A program made the position numbers and the translations under genes. Below, piece after piece: positions 37,814 to 47,771 of a stretch of DNA of 64,000 nt. How positions within the stretch are numbered: the stretch's first letter is position 1; every line of letters begins with the position of its first letter. A model generated the notes under the pieces. It was not told where the DNA came from. It did not search any database and saw only the letters and a list, made by a program, of their open reading frames with translations. This DNA is from an uncultured bacterium (GTDB lineage: Bacteria > Bacillota > Clostridia > Lachnospirales > Lachnospiraceae), in assembly GCA_947647735.1 (NCBI GenBank), contig CANSLJ010000021.1:1-64000 (forward strand), read 5' to 3'.

Positions 37814-39991
37814 TCAGTATTTATCTTCGCCCTTAAAACAAGGTTCGATCCGGAATATCCTTGCCATCGTTTTTTCCGGAAAACACACCGTCATCATATT
37901 GCCGTCGATCCTCTCCACACAAAAATCCCCCTGCGGATAGATCTGCGACACCTGTACCTCTTTCTGTTTATCGGCAAAAATCCCCTCCGGCAACAGCGCA
38001 ATATTTTTTTCTTTCTCTTCCCCGTCCTTTTTCCAAAGAGCCAGATAGCCTGTTTGTTTTTCCTGATTCCAAAGTCCAAGGCTCAGCCATGTATCTTCTG
38101 CTTTCGCCAGTCCCAACGGCCAGTAAGGCACCGCATGTCGAATATCTGCCCTCATGGACTTATAACATTCGATCCCTTCTTTTACCAGCGCAAAATTTTC
38201 CCGGGAGATCTCCGCCAGATGCCCGCTCTGGTGGATCCTCAACATCATGGCATTTACCATATTAAAAATGCATTCCTCTCTGCCCGCATCCCTCAAGGGG
38301 TAGGACCAGACTGCCGCCTGCTCCGGTGTGACCGCCGTCGGTGCATTGGCTGCGATCAGGGCATAACTGTGATAATCCTCCTGATCGCTGGTGGACTGGA
38401 TGCTGCATCTCGAGAGCAGCGCGTAGTCCATACGCAGGCCGCCGCTGGAGCAGTTTTCTATCACAAGATCCGGATATCTCTCCAGCACATCGTCCAGCCA
38501 TTTCAGATACGCCCTCTCATGCTGCAGCAGTCCGTCACCGAAACTGTCCGCCGAAAGTTCCGTTCCGATACCAGGCTCGATATTGTAATCCATCTTGATA
38601 TATCCCACACCGTAATCCCGTATCACCCGGTCTACCACTTCATTTGCATGGGCGATCACCGCAGGACACCGGAAGTCAAGCTGAAAACGGCTTCTGTCGT
38701 AAACCCGCTTTCCATGGCGGATAAAAAAAGCATCCTCCGGCATCTCTTTTACTTTCGGGCTGTGAATGCCCATCACTTCTATCTCCAGCCAGATTCCCGG
38801 AATCATCCCCCTCTCCCTGATGCGGTCTGTGACCTCTTTCAGACCGCCGGGGAATCGCTCCCTGCTCTCCCGGTATTCTCCTACGCTGTCCCACCAGTCG
38901 CCCTTTGCATACCACCCCGCATCGATCACAAAATACTCGCATCCCGCCTCCGCCGCCGCATCGATCAACGGCATTTCCTTCTCTGTCGTCGGCGACGCGA
39001 ACAGGCAGTTCATATAGTCATTAAAGATGACCGGCAGCTTTTCATTGTCCTCATTCGCCCGCCGTATCAATCTTCTGTATTTCGTCAACTCTGCAAAACC
39101 GTTATCCGGCGCTCCCCGAAAAACACCCACTGCAGCAGGCACGCTGGTAAAGCTTTCTCCCGGCTTTAACCGCCTGCTGAAATGGGACTGGATCTCCGTG
39201 GGACCACTGATGTTTAAGACAAGATGGTCATTCTGATCCGCGATCTCTACATGCCAGGAGCCGTTGTGCTCTATCTGCCAGATCAACCCTTCTCCTGTCT
39301 CCGCATTCATAAGACAGCCCATCGGCAGATACTCCTTCGAGGACCAGTTACCGGTATTTGCCGCCTCGATCGTTTTTGAGCTCCTGCCGAGCACAGTATT
39401 CTGCATGCCCGACATTCCCAGCTCATTCAGCGTATATCTTCTCCAGTTCAGCTCTTTCTGCCAGCCGTTGTGGGGCAGCAAAAGAGAAAGTTTCTCCTCC
39501 GCCTGCCCTCCGCAGCTCTTCCCCAATCCGCTGTAGCTGAAACTCGAAATATATTCCAGCGTCTGCTCCTCCAAGCCCCTGTTTGTAATCTGCTGCCATA
39601 CCCTGACGACGCCTGTCTTGTCATAAAACTGATAAAAGCTTTCCACATAAGCACCGGATTCCCCGTCCTGCTGTTTTATAATAAGAAGCCTTCCGTTTTT
39701 ATTTCTCTCATCCTCCATACCCGCGAACCGCAGGCTGCATCCCGGCGCCGTCACGATATATTTGTTACCATGCCTCTCAAAGGGCCTGTCATATCCGGAA
39801 AAATTAAGCTGCACCGGCAAAAAGCCCTCCTCCAGCAGTTCGTCCTCGTCCGCCCCTGCCGGAAAACACAGTTCCTCCTCCTTCAAGGGCACGGAAGAAA
39901 AATGCAACAGCTTTATCCTGTTCTGCTTTGTGATCCCGAATACAAGACAGATACCGTTTTCCTGTATTTCTATTTTTTTCTGTAATTCCAT
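37814..39991 (-). CDS. GH36 alpha-galactosidase
   Basis: The 725-residue enzyme has the GH36 beta-supersandwich (1-320) and catalytic barrel. The nucleophile is D468 in YIKMDYN and the acid/base is D536 in TSDQED. IENCSSGGLRMD also matches the family. It removes alpha-galactose from raffinose- or galactomannan-type sugars. There is no signal peptide, so it is intracellular and acts on imported oligosaccharides. It follows the GH31 gene after a hairpin. Confidence 0.93.
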   Translation of the reverse strand: MELQKKIEIQENGICLVFGITKQNRIKLLHFSSVPLKEEELCFPAGADEDELLEEGFLPVQLNFSGYDRPFERHGNKYIVTAPGCSLRFAGMEDERNKNGRLLIIKQQDGESGAYVESFYQFYDKTGVVRVWQQITNRGLEEQTLEYISSFSYSGLGKSCGGQAEEKLSLLLPHNGWQKELNWRRYTLNELGMSGMQNTVLGRSSKTIEAANTGNWSSKEYLPMGCLMNAETGEGLIWQIEHNGSWHVEIADQNDHLVLNISGPTEIQSHFSRRLKPGESFTSVPAAVGVFRGAPDNGFAELTKYRRLIRRANEDNEKLPVIFNDYMNCLFASPTTEKEMPLIDAAAEAGCEYFVIDAGWYAKGDWWDSVGEYRESRERFPGGLKEVTDRIRERGMIPGIWLEIEVMGIHSPKVKEMPEDAFFIRHGKRVYDRSRFQLDFRCPAVIAHANEVVDRVIRDYGVGYIKMDYNIEPGIGTELSADSFGDGLLQHERAYLKWLDDVLERYPDLVIENCSSGGLRMDYALLSRCSIQSTSDQEDYHSYALIAANAPTAVTPEQAAVWSYPLRDAGREECIFNMVNAMMLRIHQSGHLAEISRENFALVKEGIECYKSMRADIRHAVPYWPLGLAKAEDTWLSLGLWNQEKQTGYLALWKKDGEEKEKNIALLPEGIFADKQKEVQVSQIYPQGDFCVERIDGNMMTVCFPEKTMARIFRIEPCFKGEDKY

Positions 39992-40010
39992 TCCTTCCCC
40001 TTCACTTGTG

Positions 40011-40024
40011 ACACACGTGTCATT
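40011..40024. promoter_or_regulatory. short inverted repeat before the GH36 gene
   Basis: TGACAC and GTGTCA are separated by two bases, about 20 bases upstream of the GH36 start. It could be a regulator site or chance. Confidence 0.3.
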
Positions 40025-40044
40025 TTAATAAAGATCAGCGCAAA

Positions 40045-40076
40045 ACTCCGCACAGTCTTTTTCAACTGCACGGAGT
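40045..40076 (-). terminator. hairpin after the GH31 gene
   Basis: On the minus strand ACTCCG-TG-CAGT pairs with ACTG-TG-CGGAGT, with a loop of 8 bases and a following TTT. A weak terminator or processing site between GH31 and GH36 is likely. Confidence 0.55.
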
Positions 40077-40102
40077 CTGTTCATCCTGCCGGAAAAAGCT
40101 CC

Positions 40103-42466
40103 TCACACCAGTTCCACCGTCACTTCCGCGCTTTCCGGTACGACCACCAGCCCGCATTCTTTCAGTTCCGCCGTGGCGCCGGTTATGTTTCCCGTCCTTC
40201 TGATGCCCATCAAAACAAATACAGGATGCTTTTCCAGTGCGTCAACACGCAGTGTGATCCGGTTTCCTTCTCTCTCCGCCGACGCCGTCAACACGGTATT
40301 TCCCTCCAGATCCGGCACCAGACACTCTGCCCGTCCGCCGTCATGCAGCATATACAGACAAAGGTTTACGCCCTCCGCGTAATCATAGTCCGGGAGTTTC
40401 TCATTATTTCCAATGGCAAGCAGCGTATTTTCCCTGACATACAGAGGCAGCGAGAAGTAATCATAAGTATCCTCACACCAGCATCCGCCCTCCCTTCCCT
40501 GGCCGCTGAGAAGATGTGTCCAGATTCCCTCCGGCAGGTAATACTCCGCCTTCCCGTCCTCCCGGAAAACAGGCGCTACGAGCAGACTGTCTCCCAACAT
40601 ATACTGCATATCCAGATCCTTCATGCCGGGCTCATTTGCAAACTCCAGCACCATCGGCCGCATCATCGGAATCCCGGTCTCATGGGAGATCACTGCCTGT
40701 CTGTAAAGATAAGGCATCAGCCTGCATTTCAGATTCACGAAATACCGCAGCACATCACAGGCCTCCTCATCAAACGCCCACGGCACACGATAACTGGTGG
40801 AACCATGCAGTCTGCTGTGGGTGGAGAGCAGTCCGAACTGTACCCATCTTTTATAAATATCCGGCGTTGCCGTCTGCTCAAACCCGGAGATGTCATGGCT
40901 CCAGAAGGAAAATCCAGACATCGAAAAACTCAGGCCGCCCCGCAGCGTTTCCGCCATGGAAGGATAGCTGGCGGAACAATCGCCGCCCCAGTGTACCGGA
41001 AATTGCTGACAGCCCGCCGCCGCGCTTCTCGCAAACAGCACCGCCTCCTTCTCCCCCTTTACTTCCTGCAGCAGTTCAAAGATCGCCTGATTATAGAGAT
41101 AGGTATAATAATTGTGCATCGAAAGCGGGTCCGCCCCGTTATAATATGTAACATCGATCGGAATCCTTTCGCCGAAATCCGATTTGAAACAATCCACGCC
41201 GATTTCCAGCAATCCGCGCAATTTATCCTGATACCATTTTTTTGCTGCCGGGTTTGTAAAATCCACCACTGCCATGCCGGGCTGCCAGAAATCAATCTGC
41301 TTGATGCCCTTCCCGTCTTTTCTTTTCAGAAAGTAGCCGTTCTCCGCCCCTTCCCTGAAGAATCCGGTTCCCTGCGCCACGTAAGGGTTGATCCATACGC
41401 AGATCTTTAATCCCTTTTCCTCTTTATAGCGTTTCATCATAGCGGGCACATCGGAAAAGGTCTTTTCATCCCACTCAAAATCACACCAGTGCAGCCCCTT
41501 CATCCAATAACAGTCAAAATGGAACACTCTCAAAGGAATGTCCCGCTGCGCCATCCCGTCGATAAAAGAGCTTGTCGTTTCCTCATCATAGGTTGTGGTA
41601 AAGGAGGTTGTCAGCCACAGCCCGAAACTCCAGGCGGGAGGAAGTGCCGGTTTTCCTGTCATATCCGTATAACGCTTCAATACCTCCCTGGGCGTCGGCC
41701 CGTAAATAAAGTGATAGCGCAGCGTCTCGCCCGGCACGGAAAATCCCACATACTCTACCTTTTCGCTCGCCACCTCAAAGGATACCGGCAGCGTATGATC
41801 CACATAGATACCATATCCCTCATTTGTCATATAAAAAGGAATATTCTTATAGGCGATCTGGGATGCCGTTCCGCCGTCTTCATTCCAGATATTCACCACC
41901 TGTCCGTTTTTTGTGAAAGAGGTAAACTGCTCGCCAAAGCCGTAAACTCTCTCCGCAGGCTTTAAGGACAGTTCTGTCACCATATAAGGTTTATAACGGT
42001 CGGAAAGATAGTTTTCTTCCGGGAACATCGTACTGGGCTTTTTATCATAGCGGATATATCCCAGGTTGCGGAAACCGCACTCCGTGATCACTTTTCCGTC
42101 CGCCTCAAAACGGTAGCTGCCGTTTTCCCTGTTCAGCCTCACTGTCACAGCGCCGCAGGTCATAACCGCCTCCTCCTCTGTGATCTGCACGGAAAATTCC
42201 GGCTTTTCCTTTAAAAGCGGCGTCCTTGCCTCCCCTGACTGATAAGCTTCATAGTGGCTCGCTGTAACCTGAATATTATTCTCTCCAAAGGCCGCAAAAT
42301 CCAGTGTGATCGTAGACAGATTCAACGCATCGCCACGGTTTTTGATCGCCCGCTCGGGCAGCACCACCCGCATGCCGTTTTCCGTCTCCTGCGCGTAAAA
42401 TCCCTGCGATGCATAAGATGCCGCTATCCTTTCACTTCTCAGCCAATACCCTTCTGTAAATTTCAT
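40103..42466 (-). CDS. yicI: GH31 alpha-xylosidase (YicI type)
   Basis: The 787-residue enzyme is very like E. coli YicI alpha-xylosidase. The nucleophile D430 lies in KSDFGERIP and the acid/base D496 in PVHWGGD. The preceding FARSAAAGCQQ is the YicI-subgroup form, so alpha-xylosidase is preferred over alpha-glucosidase. No signal peptide is seen, so it acts in the cytoplasm on imported xylosides such as isoprimeverose. It lies downstream of the binding-protein gene and a strong terminator. Confidence 0.93.
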   Translation of the reverse strand: MKFTEGYWLRSERIAASYASQGFYAQETENGMRVVLPERAIKNRGDALNLSTITLDFAAFGENNIQVTASHYEAYQSGEARTPLLKEKPEFSVQITEEEAVMTCGAVTVRLNRENGSYRFEADGKVITECGFRNLGYIRYDKKPSTMFPEENYLSDRYKPYMVTELSLKPAERVYGFGEQFTSFTKNGQVVNIWNEDGGTASQIAYKNIPFYMTNEGYGIYVDHTLPVSFEVASEKVEYVGFSVPGETLRYHFIYGPTPREVLKRYTDMTGKPALPPAWSFGLWLTTSFTTTYDEETTSSFIDGMAQRDIPLRVFHFDCYWMKGLHWCDFEWDEKTFSDVPAMMKRYKEEKGLKICVWINPYVAQGTGFFREGAENGYFLKRKDGKGIKQIDFWQPGMAVVDFTNPAAKKWYQDKLRGLLEIGVDCFKSDFGERIPIDVTYYNGADPLSMHNYYTYLYNQAIFELLQEVKGEKEAVLFARSAAAGCQQFPVHWGGDCSASYPSMAETLRGGLSFSMSGFSFWSHDISGFEQTATPDIYKRWVQFGLLSTHSRLHGSTSYRVPWAFDEEACDVLRYFVNLKCRLMPYLYRQAVISHETGIPMMRPMVLEFANEPGMKDLDMQYMLGDSLLVAPVFREDGKAEYYLPEGIWTHLLSGQGREGGCWCEDTYDYFSLPLYVRENTLLAIGNNEKLPDYDYAEGVNLCLYMLHDGGRAECLVPDLEGNTVLTASAEREGNRITLRVDALEKHPVFVLMGIRRTGNITGATAELKECGLVVVPESAEVTVELV

Positions 42467-42530
42467 GTTCCCCTTCCCTTCCGCACATATCCCCTGCGCA
42501 TAAAATTTTATTGCCGTTTATTCTCCTTTA

Positions 42531-42560
42531 AAAAAGGGCACGGTGGTTCACACCGTGCCC
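42531..42560 (-). terminator. strong terminator after the sugar-binding protein gene
   Basis: On the minus strand a 10-bp stem (GGGCACGGTG with CACCGTGCCC, 5-base loop) is followed by TTTTT. It uncouples the importer genes from the GH genes. Confidence 0.92.
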
Positions 42561-42587
42561 CGAAATATCAGTTACAGTTTATCACAC

Positions 42588-43940
42588 TTATTCTGCACCA
42601 TCAATAGATTTCCACTGTTCTTCGATCTGTGCACAAGCTTCATCTTTTGACAGATCCCCTGCGATATATGCCTGCATGGTCTCGCCAAACGCCTGGTGGA
42701 AGCTGTCTGTGGAGTAGCAGATCGCCAGAGGTGCCGTACCGTCGGATGCGGATAACGCATCGCCCTGCTGAATGATCTGGTAAGTGCTTTCCTGTGTGGA
42801 ATTTACAGGAGGTACAACCCCCGCCACGTCTGTAAACCACGCCTGGCCATAGTCAGATGTATACCACCAGTTCACAAAATCCAGAGTTGCCTGCAGCTGA
42901 GCGGAATCCTTGTTGATACGAAGCGCCTGATCCGCGCCGCCGATCACCTGAGACTGTTTTGCATCGCCGGTTACAGGATAACCTGCAAATCCGATCTGCA
43001 GTTCAGGGTCGATCGCCAGTGCATCTGCCTCTATCCATGCACCCTGCCCTAATACCATAGCCGCCTTGCCTGTTCCGAAAGCTGATAATTCGCCGTCCAG
43101 CCCTGTCTCTAACGGTTTTGCATCACCGTATTTCACAGCCAGGTCGATGAACTGGAAGAAATTGTCATACAGTTCCGGATAATCAGAGATCTTCTTCTCA
43201 CCGTTTTCAAAACCTGCCACCAGCTCTGCTGTTGAAATGCCCGCATTCGCTGCCGCCGCATCTTCAAAATGCTGTACCACATGTTTGAACACCCACCACT
43301 CCGCGAAGCCTGTTGTGATCGGCTGATAGCCTGCTGCCTGCAGTTTTTCACATGCAGCTTCCACTTCATCAAAAGTCTTCGGCACTTCGACTCCGCACTC
43401 TTCAAAGATCGCCTTATTGTAGCAAAGGCCGAAATAATTGCCCTTGATCGCAATACCATAGATACCGCTGCCGTCTTCCGGAGAAGCCATAACGTCCTTT
43501 ACAGAATCAGACATGGTCTCTGTCAACGCCTGATCTGACAGATCCAGAGAATACTCTTTATAAACATCGATCTCCTTTCCGGAAGTGGATGAGAAGATAT
43601 CAGGCACCTCACCGGAATTCAATTTTGCTTTTAATAATGTAGGGTAATCGTTCTGCGTTGTCTCATAGTTGATCGTTACGTTCGGCGCAACCTCTTTATA
43701 CGCCTCGATCATCTCATTGATCGCATCTGCATATTCAGGTGATGCGATAAACATGTAGATTTCTGCCTCCTCATCGGATGCCGGTGCAGCTTCTGCCGCC
43801 GGTGTTTCCTCCCCGGATGCCTCGTCCGCCGGTGCAGCTTCCGATGCCGGAGCTTCCTCTGATGCGGAAGAACCGCAGCCTGCCAAAAGCGAAGCAGCCA
43901 TCAGCCCGCAAAGTATAACACTGAGTAATTTCTTTTTCAT
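42588..43940 (-). CDS. carbohydrate ABC transporter substrate-binding lipoprotein
   Basis: The 450-residue family 1 solute-binding protein has a signal peptide and lipobox (LLAGC, lipidated C22), then an Ala/Glu-rich linker to about residue 60 and the two-lobed binding domain. It delivers oligosaccharides to the two permeases encoded upstream. The ATPase subunit is not in this window, so a shared MsmX-type ATPase is likely. The gene order permease, permease, binding protein is less usual. Confidence 0.93.
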   Translation of the reverse strand: MKKKLLSVILCGLMAASLLAGCGSSASEEAPASEAAPADEASGEETPAAEAAPASDEEAEIYMFIASPEYADAINEMIEAYKEVAPNVTINYETTQNDYPTLLKAKLNSGEVPDIFSSTSGKEIDVYKEYSLDLSDQALTETMSDSVKDVMASPEDGSGIYGIAIKGNYFGLCYNKAIFEECGVEVPKTFDEVEAACEKLQAAGYQPITTGFAEWWVFKHVVQHFEDAAAANAGISTAELVAGFENGEKKISDYPELYDNFFQFIDLAVKYGDAKPLETGLDGELSAFGTGKAAMVLGQGAWIEADALAIDPELQIGFAGYPVTGDAKQSQVIGGADQALRINKDSAQLQATLDFVNWWYTSDYGQAWFTDVAGVVPPVNSTQESTYQIIQQGDALSASDGTAPLAICYSTDSFHQAFGETMQAYIAGDLSKDEACAQIEEQWKSIDGAE

Positions 43941-44002
43941 TACTTCCTCCTTCTCCCCATTGGGTTTCTTGAATATAATTTATATGTGAAAAGGATTATG
44001 GT

Positions 44003-44842
44003 TTAACCCTTAACAGCACCTGCTACTACACCTTCCACAATGTATTTCTGCAGAAGGATAAATACGATAACGGACGGTACGATCGCCAGCGTCATGGCTG
44101 TCAATGCATAATTCCACTTTGTGTTCATCTGCCCCACAAAGGTGTAGGCTGCCAATACCAGTGTTTTGGTCTCATTACTGCTGTTTACCATCAGAAGCGG
44201 CAGCAGGAAGTCATTCCAGATCCACATCACGTCCAGAACGATGACCGTGATCGTCACAGACTTGAGCAGCGGAAATATAACGGAAATAAAAGTGCGGAAC
44301 GTGGATGCACCGTCTATCTTTGCGCTCTCGTCAAGCTCTCTGGGAATCGTCTTCATAAAGTTATAGAAGATAAACGTCGCCATCGGTACGCCGAATCCCC
44401 AATACTGAATGCCCAGTCCCACCTTACTGCCGGACAGATGCAGTACATTCATGGATTTCAGCAGAGTGATCATGATCGCCTGAAAAGGGATCAGCATGGG
44501 CGTGATCACCAGCGTATGTACAAATCTGGTATAGCGATTGTTCCTTCTCTCCAGGATATAAGCCGCCATAGAAGAAAAGGCAATGATACCGATCAGGCCG
44601 ATCACCGTAATGATCACATTGTTACAAAACAGCTTTCCATACTTGATCTTATCGATCACATAGGTATAATTGGACAGATCCGGCTCCTTCGGCATCGCCA
44701 GCACATTGGCAATGATCTCCCCGAAAGGCTTAAAGGAATTTACCACCATCAAAAACACCGGGTAGATATAGATAACCGCCACGACAGTCAGGCAGACCAC
44801 CATGAATATCTTACTGATCAGCCGTTTTTGCTTTAATGTCAT
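44003..44842 (-). CDS. carbohydrate ABC transporter permease (MalG type)
   Basis: The 279-residue integral membrane protein has about six spans and the EAA loop (PRELDESAKIDGASTFRTF, about 172-190). It is the second of two permeases and overlaps the first by one base (TAATG). It probably works with the neighbouring permease and lipoprotein. Confidence 0.95.
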   Translation of the reverse strand: MTLKQKRLISKIFMVVCLTVVAVIYIYPVFLMVVNSFKPFGEIIANVLAMPKEPDLSNYTYVIDKIKYGKLFCNNVIITVIGLIGIIAFSSMAAYILERRNNRYTRFVHTLVITPMLIPFQAIMITLLKSMNVLHLSGSKVGLGIQYWGFGVPMATFIFYNFMKTIPRELDESAKIDGASTFRTFISVIFPLLKSVTITVIVLDVMWIWNDFLLPLLMVNSSNETKTLVLAAYTFVGQMNTKWNYALTAMTLAIVPSVIVFILLQKYIVEGVVAGAVKG

Positions 44843-45720
44843 TATAAGTCTACCTCCTTTCGGTTAAAGGCTTTCAACACAACCTGTGTAACGACCAACA
44901 CAAACAGAAAATAAAGAATGGATTCCGCGGAACCTCTGCCGTAATTATTGTTGGTAAACGCTTCTTTATAGATCTGCATTGTCACACTGTTGCTGGCTGT
45001 CCCCGGGCCGCCTTTGGTGAGCGCCAGGATGATGTCAAATACTTTCAGTCCGTTTGTCAGCGACATAAAAATACAGGTGGTAAAAGAAGGACCGAGAAGC
45101 GGCAGCGTCACTTTAAAAAATCTCTGGCTTCCGGTCGCGCCGTCCACTGTAGCCGCCTCCAGTACATCTGCCGGCACCGCTTGAAGCCCCGCAATATAAA
45201 GTACGATATAAAACCCAAGCGACTGCCATACCCCCACAAAGGCGACCGCATAGAAGACCAGGCTCGAATCCCCCAGCCAGCTCAGGTTCCAGACGCCCAT
45301 CTCCGTCATCTCGTAGAGCTTTTCAAAACCGTTGGTAAAAATGAATTTCCAAATAAAGCCCACGATCGTCATACTCATAATGTATGGAATAAAGAAAATA
45401 CCCCGATAGAAATTCGCTCCCCTGAACTTTTTCGTCAGCACCACCGCCAGCATCAGTGCAAAAACATTGGAAAAAATAACAAACACAAAGGTGTATTTTG
45501 CAGTAAACCACAGGGAACTCGTAAAATCTCTGCTATCCACCAAAATGGATTTAAAATTTTCCGTTCCGATAAAAACGGCATCCTTTGATATCCCGTTCCA
45601 CTTTGTCAGCGAATAATAACCGCTGAGCACAAAGGGCAGATACATCATCAGACATACCAGAATGACCGCCGGCAGAGAAAATAAAACTGTCTCCAGATTT
45701 TCCCTTGTTTTTCTTTTCAT
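44842..45720 (-). CDS. carbohydrate ABC transporter permease (MalF/UgpA type)
   Basis: The 292-residue membrane protein has six spans and the EAA loop VPADVLEAATVDGATGSQRFF. ATG 45720 is used because GGGGGGAAAGT precedes it and homology starts there. The frame extends 49 codons further upstream without homology. It is the first gene of the importer unit, divergent to the YesM-type kinase. Confidence 0.94.
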   Translation of the reverse strand: MKRKTRENLETVLFSLPAVILVCLMMYLPFVLSGYYSLTKWNGISKDAVFIGTENFKSILVDSRDFTSSLWFTAKYTFVFVIFSNVFALMLAVVLTKKFRGANFYRGIFFIPYIMSMTIVGFIWKFIFTNGFEKLYEMTEMGVWNLSWLGDSSLVFYAVAFVGVWQSLGFYIVLYIAGLQAVPADVLEAATVDGATGSQRFFKVTLPLLGPSFTTCIFMSLTNGLKVFDIILALTKGGPGTASNSVTMQIYKEAFTNNNYGRGSAESILYFLFVLVVTQVVLKAFNRKEVDL

Positions 45721-45777
45721 ACTTTCCCCCCTTTTATCCTCCGCATATATCCTACAAAAAGTATACAGCTTTTCTTC

Positions 45778-45806
45778 ATTATAATTTTTACAGTTTATAA
45801 TGAAAA
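45778..45806 (-). promoter_or_regulatory. candidate promoter of the sugar importer
   Basis: The minus strand reads TTTTCA, 17 bases, TATAAT. The weak -35 suggests activation. It directly abuts a perfect 12-bp palindrome on its upstream side. Confidence 0.5.
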
Positions 45807-45818
45807 TGGAAATTTCCA
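45807..45818. promoter_or_regulatory. perfect 12-bp palindrome, candidate operator
   Basis: TGGAAATTTCCA lies directly upstream of the weak importer -35. This is where an activator of the AraC or a related class would bind. The regulator is not proven. Confidence 0.4.
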
Positions 45819-45859
45819 AACAGATTGTTGTAATATTTTGAATAATTTCTTCTCCCCTA

Positions 45860-45888
45860 TTGCTCATTTTTTCGTTATATTGTATAGT
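45860..45888 (+). promoter_or_regulatory. sigma-A promoter of the yesMN-type pair
   Basis: TTGCTC, 17 bases, TATAGT, about 85 bases before the kinase ATG. Confidence 0.65.
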
Positions 45889-45971
45889 AAAAGCAACTTC
45901 CAGTTTGATTTTTTACACCTTTTTTTGATTTTTGCACAATTATTTCCACCGACGACAGAAAGCAGCACTCC

Positions 45972-47771
45972 ATGTTCCGTAATCTTTCCTTAAAACTTCA
46001 TTCCATACTGAACCGTACTTCCCTCTGGACACAGCTTGCCATTTTTATGATCTTTACAACAAGCTGCATCATCCTCACTCTGATGTACAGCAACTATACT
46101 TCCGTCAGGAATCAGGCGATCCGGAACCAGATAGAGCTCTCCTCCAAGCTTCTGCAAATGGAGACGGAAAATCTGGACCAGTACCTTATGCTGCTGGCAA
46201 ATTTCTGTATTCAGCCATACTACGATTTTGAATTCACCCAGATCATCAACCAGAAGACTCCTCTTTCCGAAGAACAGATATCCTATATGCGCCAGCAGAT
46301 GCATTACTATTATTACACCCGAAGCGATCTGCTGGAATACGAACTTTACCTGATCAACCAGGATCTCTCAGTGGGACGTACCACCGGCCAGCAGCGCATC
46401 ACCGTTCAGGATTCCCCCGCCTTCGATGTGGAAAACGCAATTCAGAAATGCGCGGAAAGCAGTATGCACCATTATATCGAACCGGCAGATTCCCCCGCTT
46501 TTTTCACTTATTACCACTCTCTCTTTCAGGTCAAAGGAAAAAAACAGCAGTCCATTGTCCGTCTGAAACTGAATAATTCCTATTTGAAACAGTTTCTGGT
46601 AAATCATTCCGAGCACCATGAAATCTTACTGTTTTTGAATCAGGACAACGAACCGATCTACTCCAATCACAGTGATCTTTCCGGAAACAGCAAGCAGCTT
46701 ACCGCAGTTCTCACCACATTGGAACATCATAAAAACGGATATGATACCGTGAGGATAGAAAATGAGGAATACCTGCTGGTGCGGGCGGAAAGCAGTTCAA
46801 CCGGCCTGCAGCTGCTCTGTTTCACGCCGCTTTCCTACTTTGACGCCCAGTTTGACCATATCCGGACTTCCATCGCCGTCAGCAGCTTTCTGATATGGCT
46901 CTTTGCTGTCATGATCCTTTATGTGCTGCTTCGATTTCTCACTGCGCCTTTAAAAACACTGGCAGAAAAAATGCGTAAAACAGGTGACGGCGATTTCCAT
47001 ACCTCCCTTCATGCCGGCGGTAACAAGGAAGTGACTGAACTTTCGGACAGCTTTAACTCTATGGTTTCCCACATCGACCATCTGATCAACCGCACCTACC
47101 TTGCGGAGCTGAGTGAAAAAAATGCACAGATCACCGCCCTGCAGGCCCAGATCAACCCGCATTTCCTATATAATACCCTGCAGGCGATATCCACCGAAGC
47201 TTTGGTCAACGATCAGATCCGGATCCATAAAATGATCACTTCACTGGCGTCCAATCTGCGCTATACCATCAAGGACGGGGATCTTGTCTCGTTAAAGCGG
47301 GAAATGGAATATGTCACAAACTATATTTTCTTACAGAAGATGCGCAGGAGCGATACGCTCCATTTCAGCAGAGATATCGAAAAGGGGATCGAAGAATTTC
47401 TGGTGCCCAAGATAAGCATCCATGCTTTAGTGGAAAATTCCGTTATACATGGCGCCGGCAAGGATACCGGCCGGATCACGATCCAGGTCAGCGGAAAGCT
47501 TGAAGGGGAAAAGATCATCCTCTGTGTCAGGGATGACGGATGCGGCATACCGGAGACGAAACTGAACAATTTGAGGCAGGCGCTTGCCAGCCAGAAACTC
47601 AGCGGCGCAGGAGACAGTATCGGCCTTGCCAATCTGTATATCCGCCTGCAGCTTCTCTATGATGATCCCGCCATTATGCAGATCAATTCAAAGGAAGGCT
47701 GCTATACGGAAGTTATCCTCACTCTGCCCGCCACAAAAGGAGAAAAAAATGTACAGATCATTGATCATTGA
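45972..47771 (+). CDS. YesM-type sensor histidine kinase
   Basis: The 599-residue membrane kinase has spans at about 20-42 and 298-323, an extracellular sensing region between them, and a HAMP-like linker. The His_kinase motif QINPHFLYNTLQ carries the phospho-accepting His near 397. The HATPase domain has an N box LVENSVIHG and DDGCGIP. This class responds to sugars or cell envelope signals. It overlaps the response regulator gene by 23 bases. Its target is probably the divergent sugar importer. Confidence 0.94.
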   Translation: MFRNLSLKLHSILNRTSLWTQLAIFMIFTTSCIILTLMYSNYTSVRNQAIRNQIELSSKLLQMETENLDQYLMLLANFCIQPYYDFEFTQIINQKTPLSEEQISYMRQQMHYYYYTRSDLLEYELYLINQDLSVGRTTGQQRITVQDSPAFDVENAIQKCAESSMHHYIEPADSPAFFTYYHSLFQVKGKKQQSIVRLKLNNSYLKQFLVNHSEHHEILLFLNQDNEPIYSNHSDLSGNSKQLTAVLTTLEHHKNGYDTVRIENEEYLLVRAESSSTGLQLLCFTPLSYFDAQFDHIRTSIAVSSFLIWLFAVMILYVLLRFLTAPLKTLAEKMRKTGDGDFHTSLHAGGNKEVTELSDSFNSMVSHIDHLINRTYLAELSEKNAQITALQAQINPHFLYNTLQAISTEALVNDQIRIHKMITSLASNLRYTIKDGDLVSLKREMEYVTNYIFLQKMRRSDTLHFSRDIEKGIEEFLVPKISIHALVENSVIHGAGKDTGRITIQVSGKLEGEKIILCVRDDGCGIPETKLNNLRQALASQKLSGAGDSIGLANLYIRLQLLYDDPAIMQINSKEGCYTEVILTLPATKGEKNVQIIDH

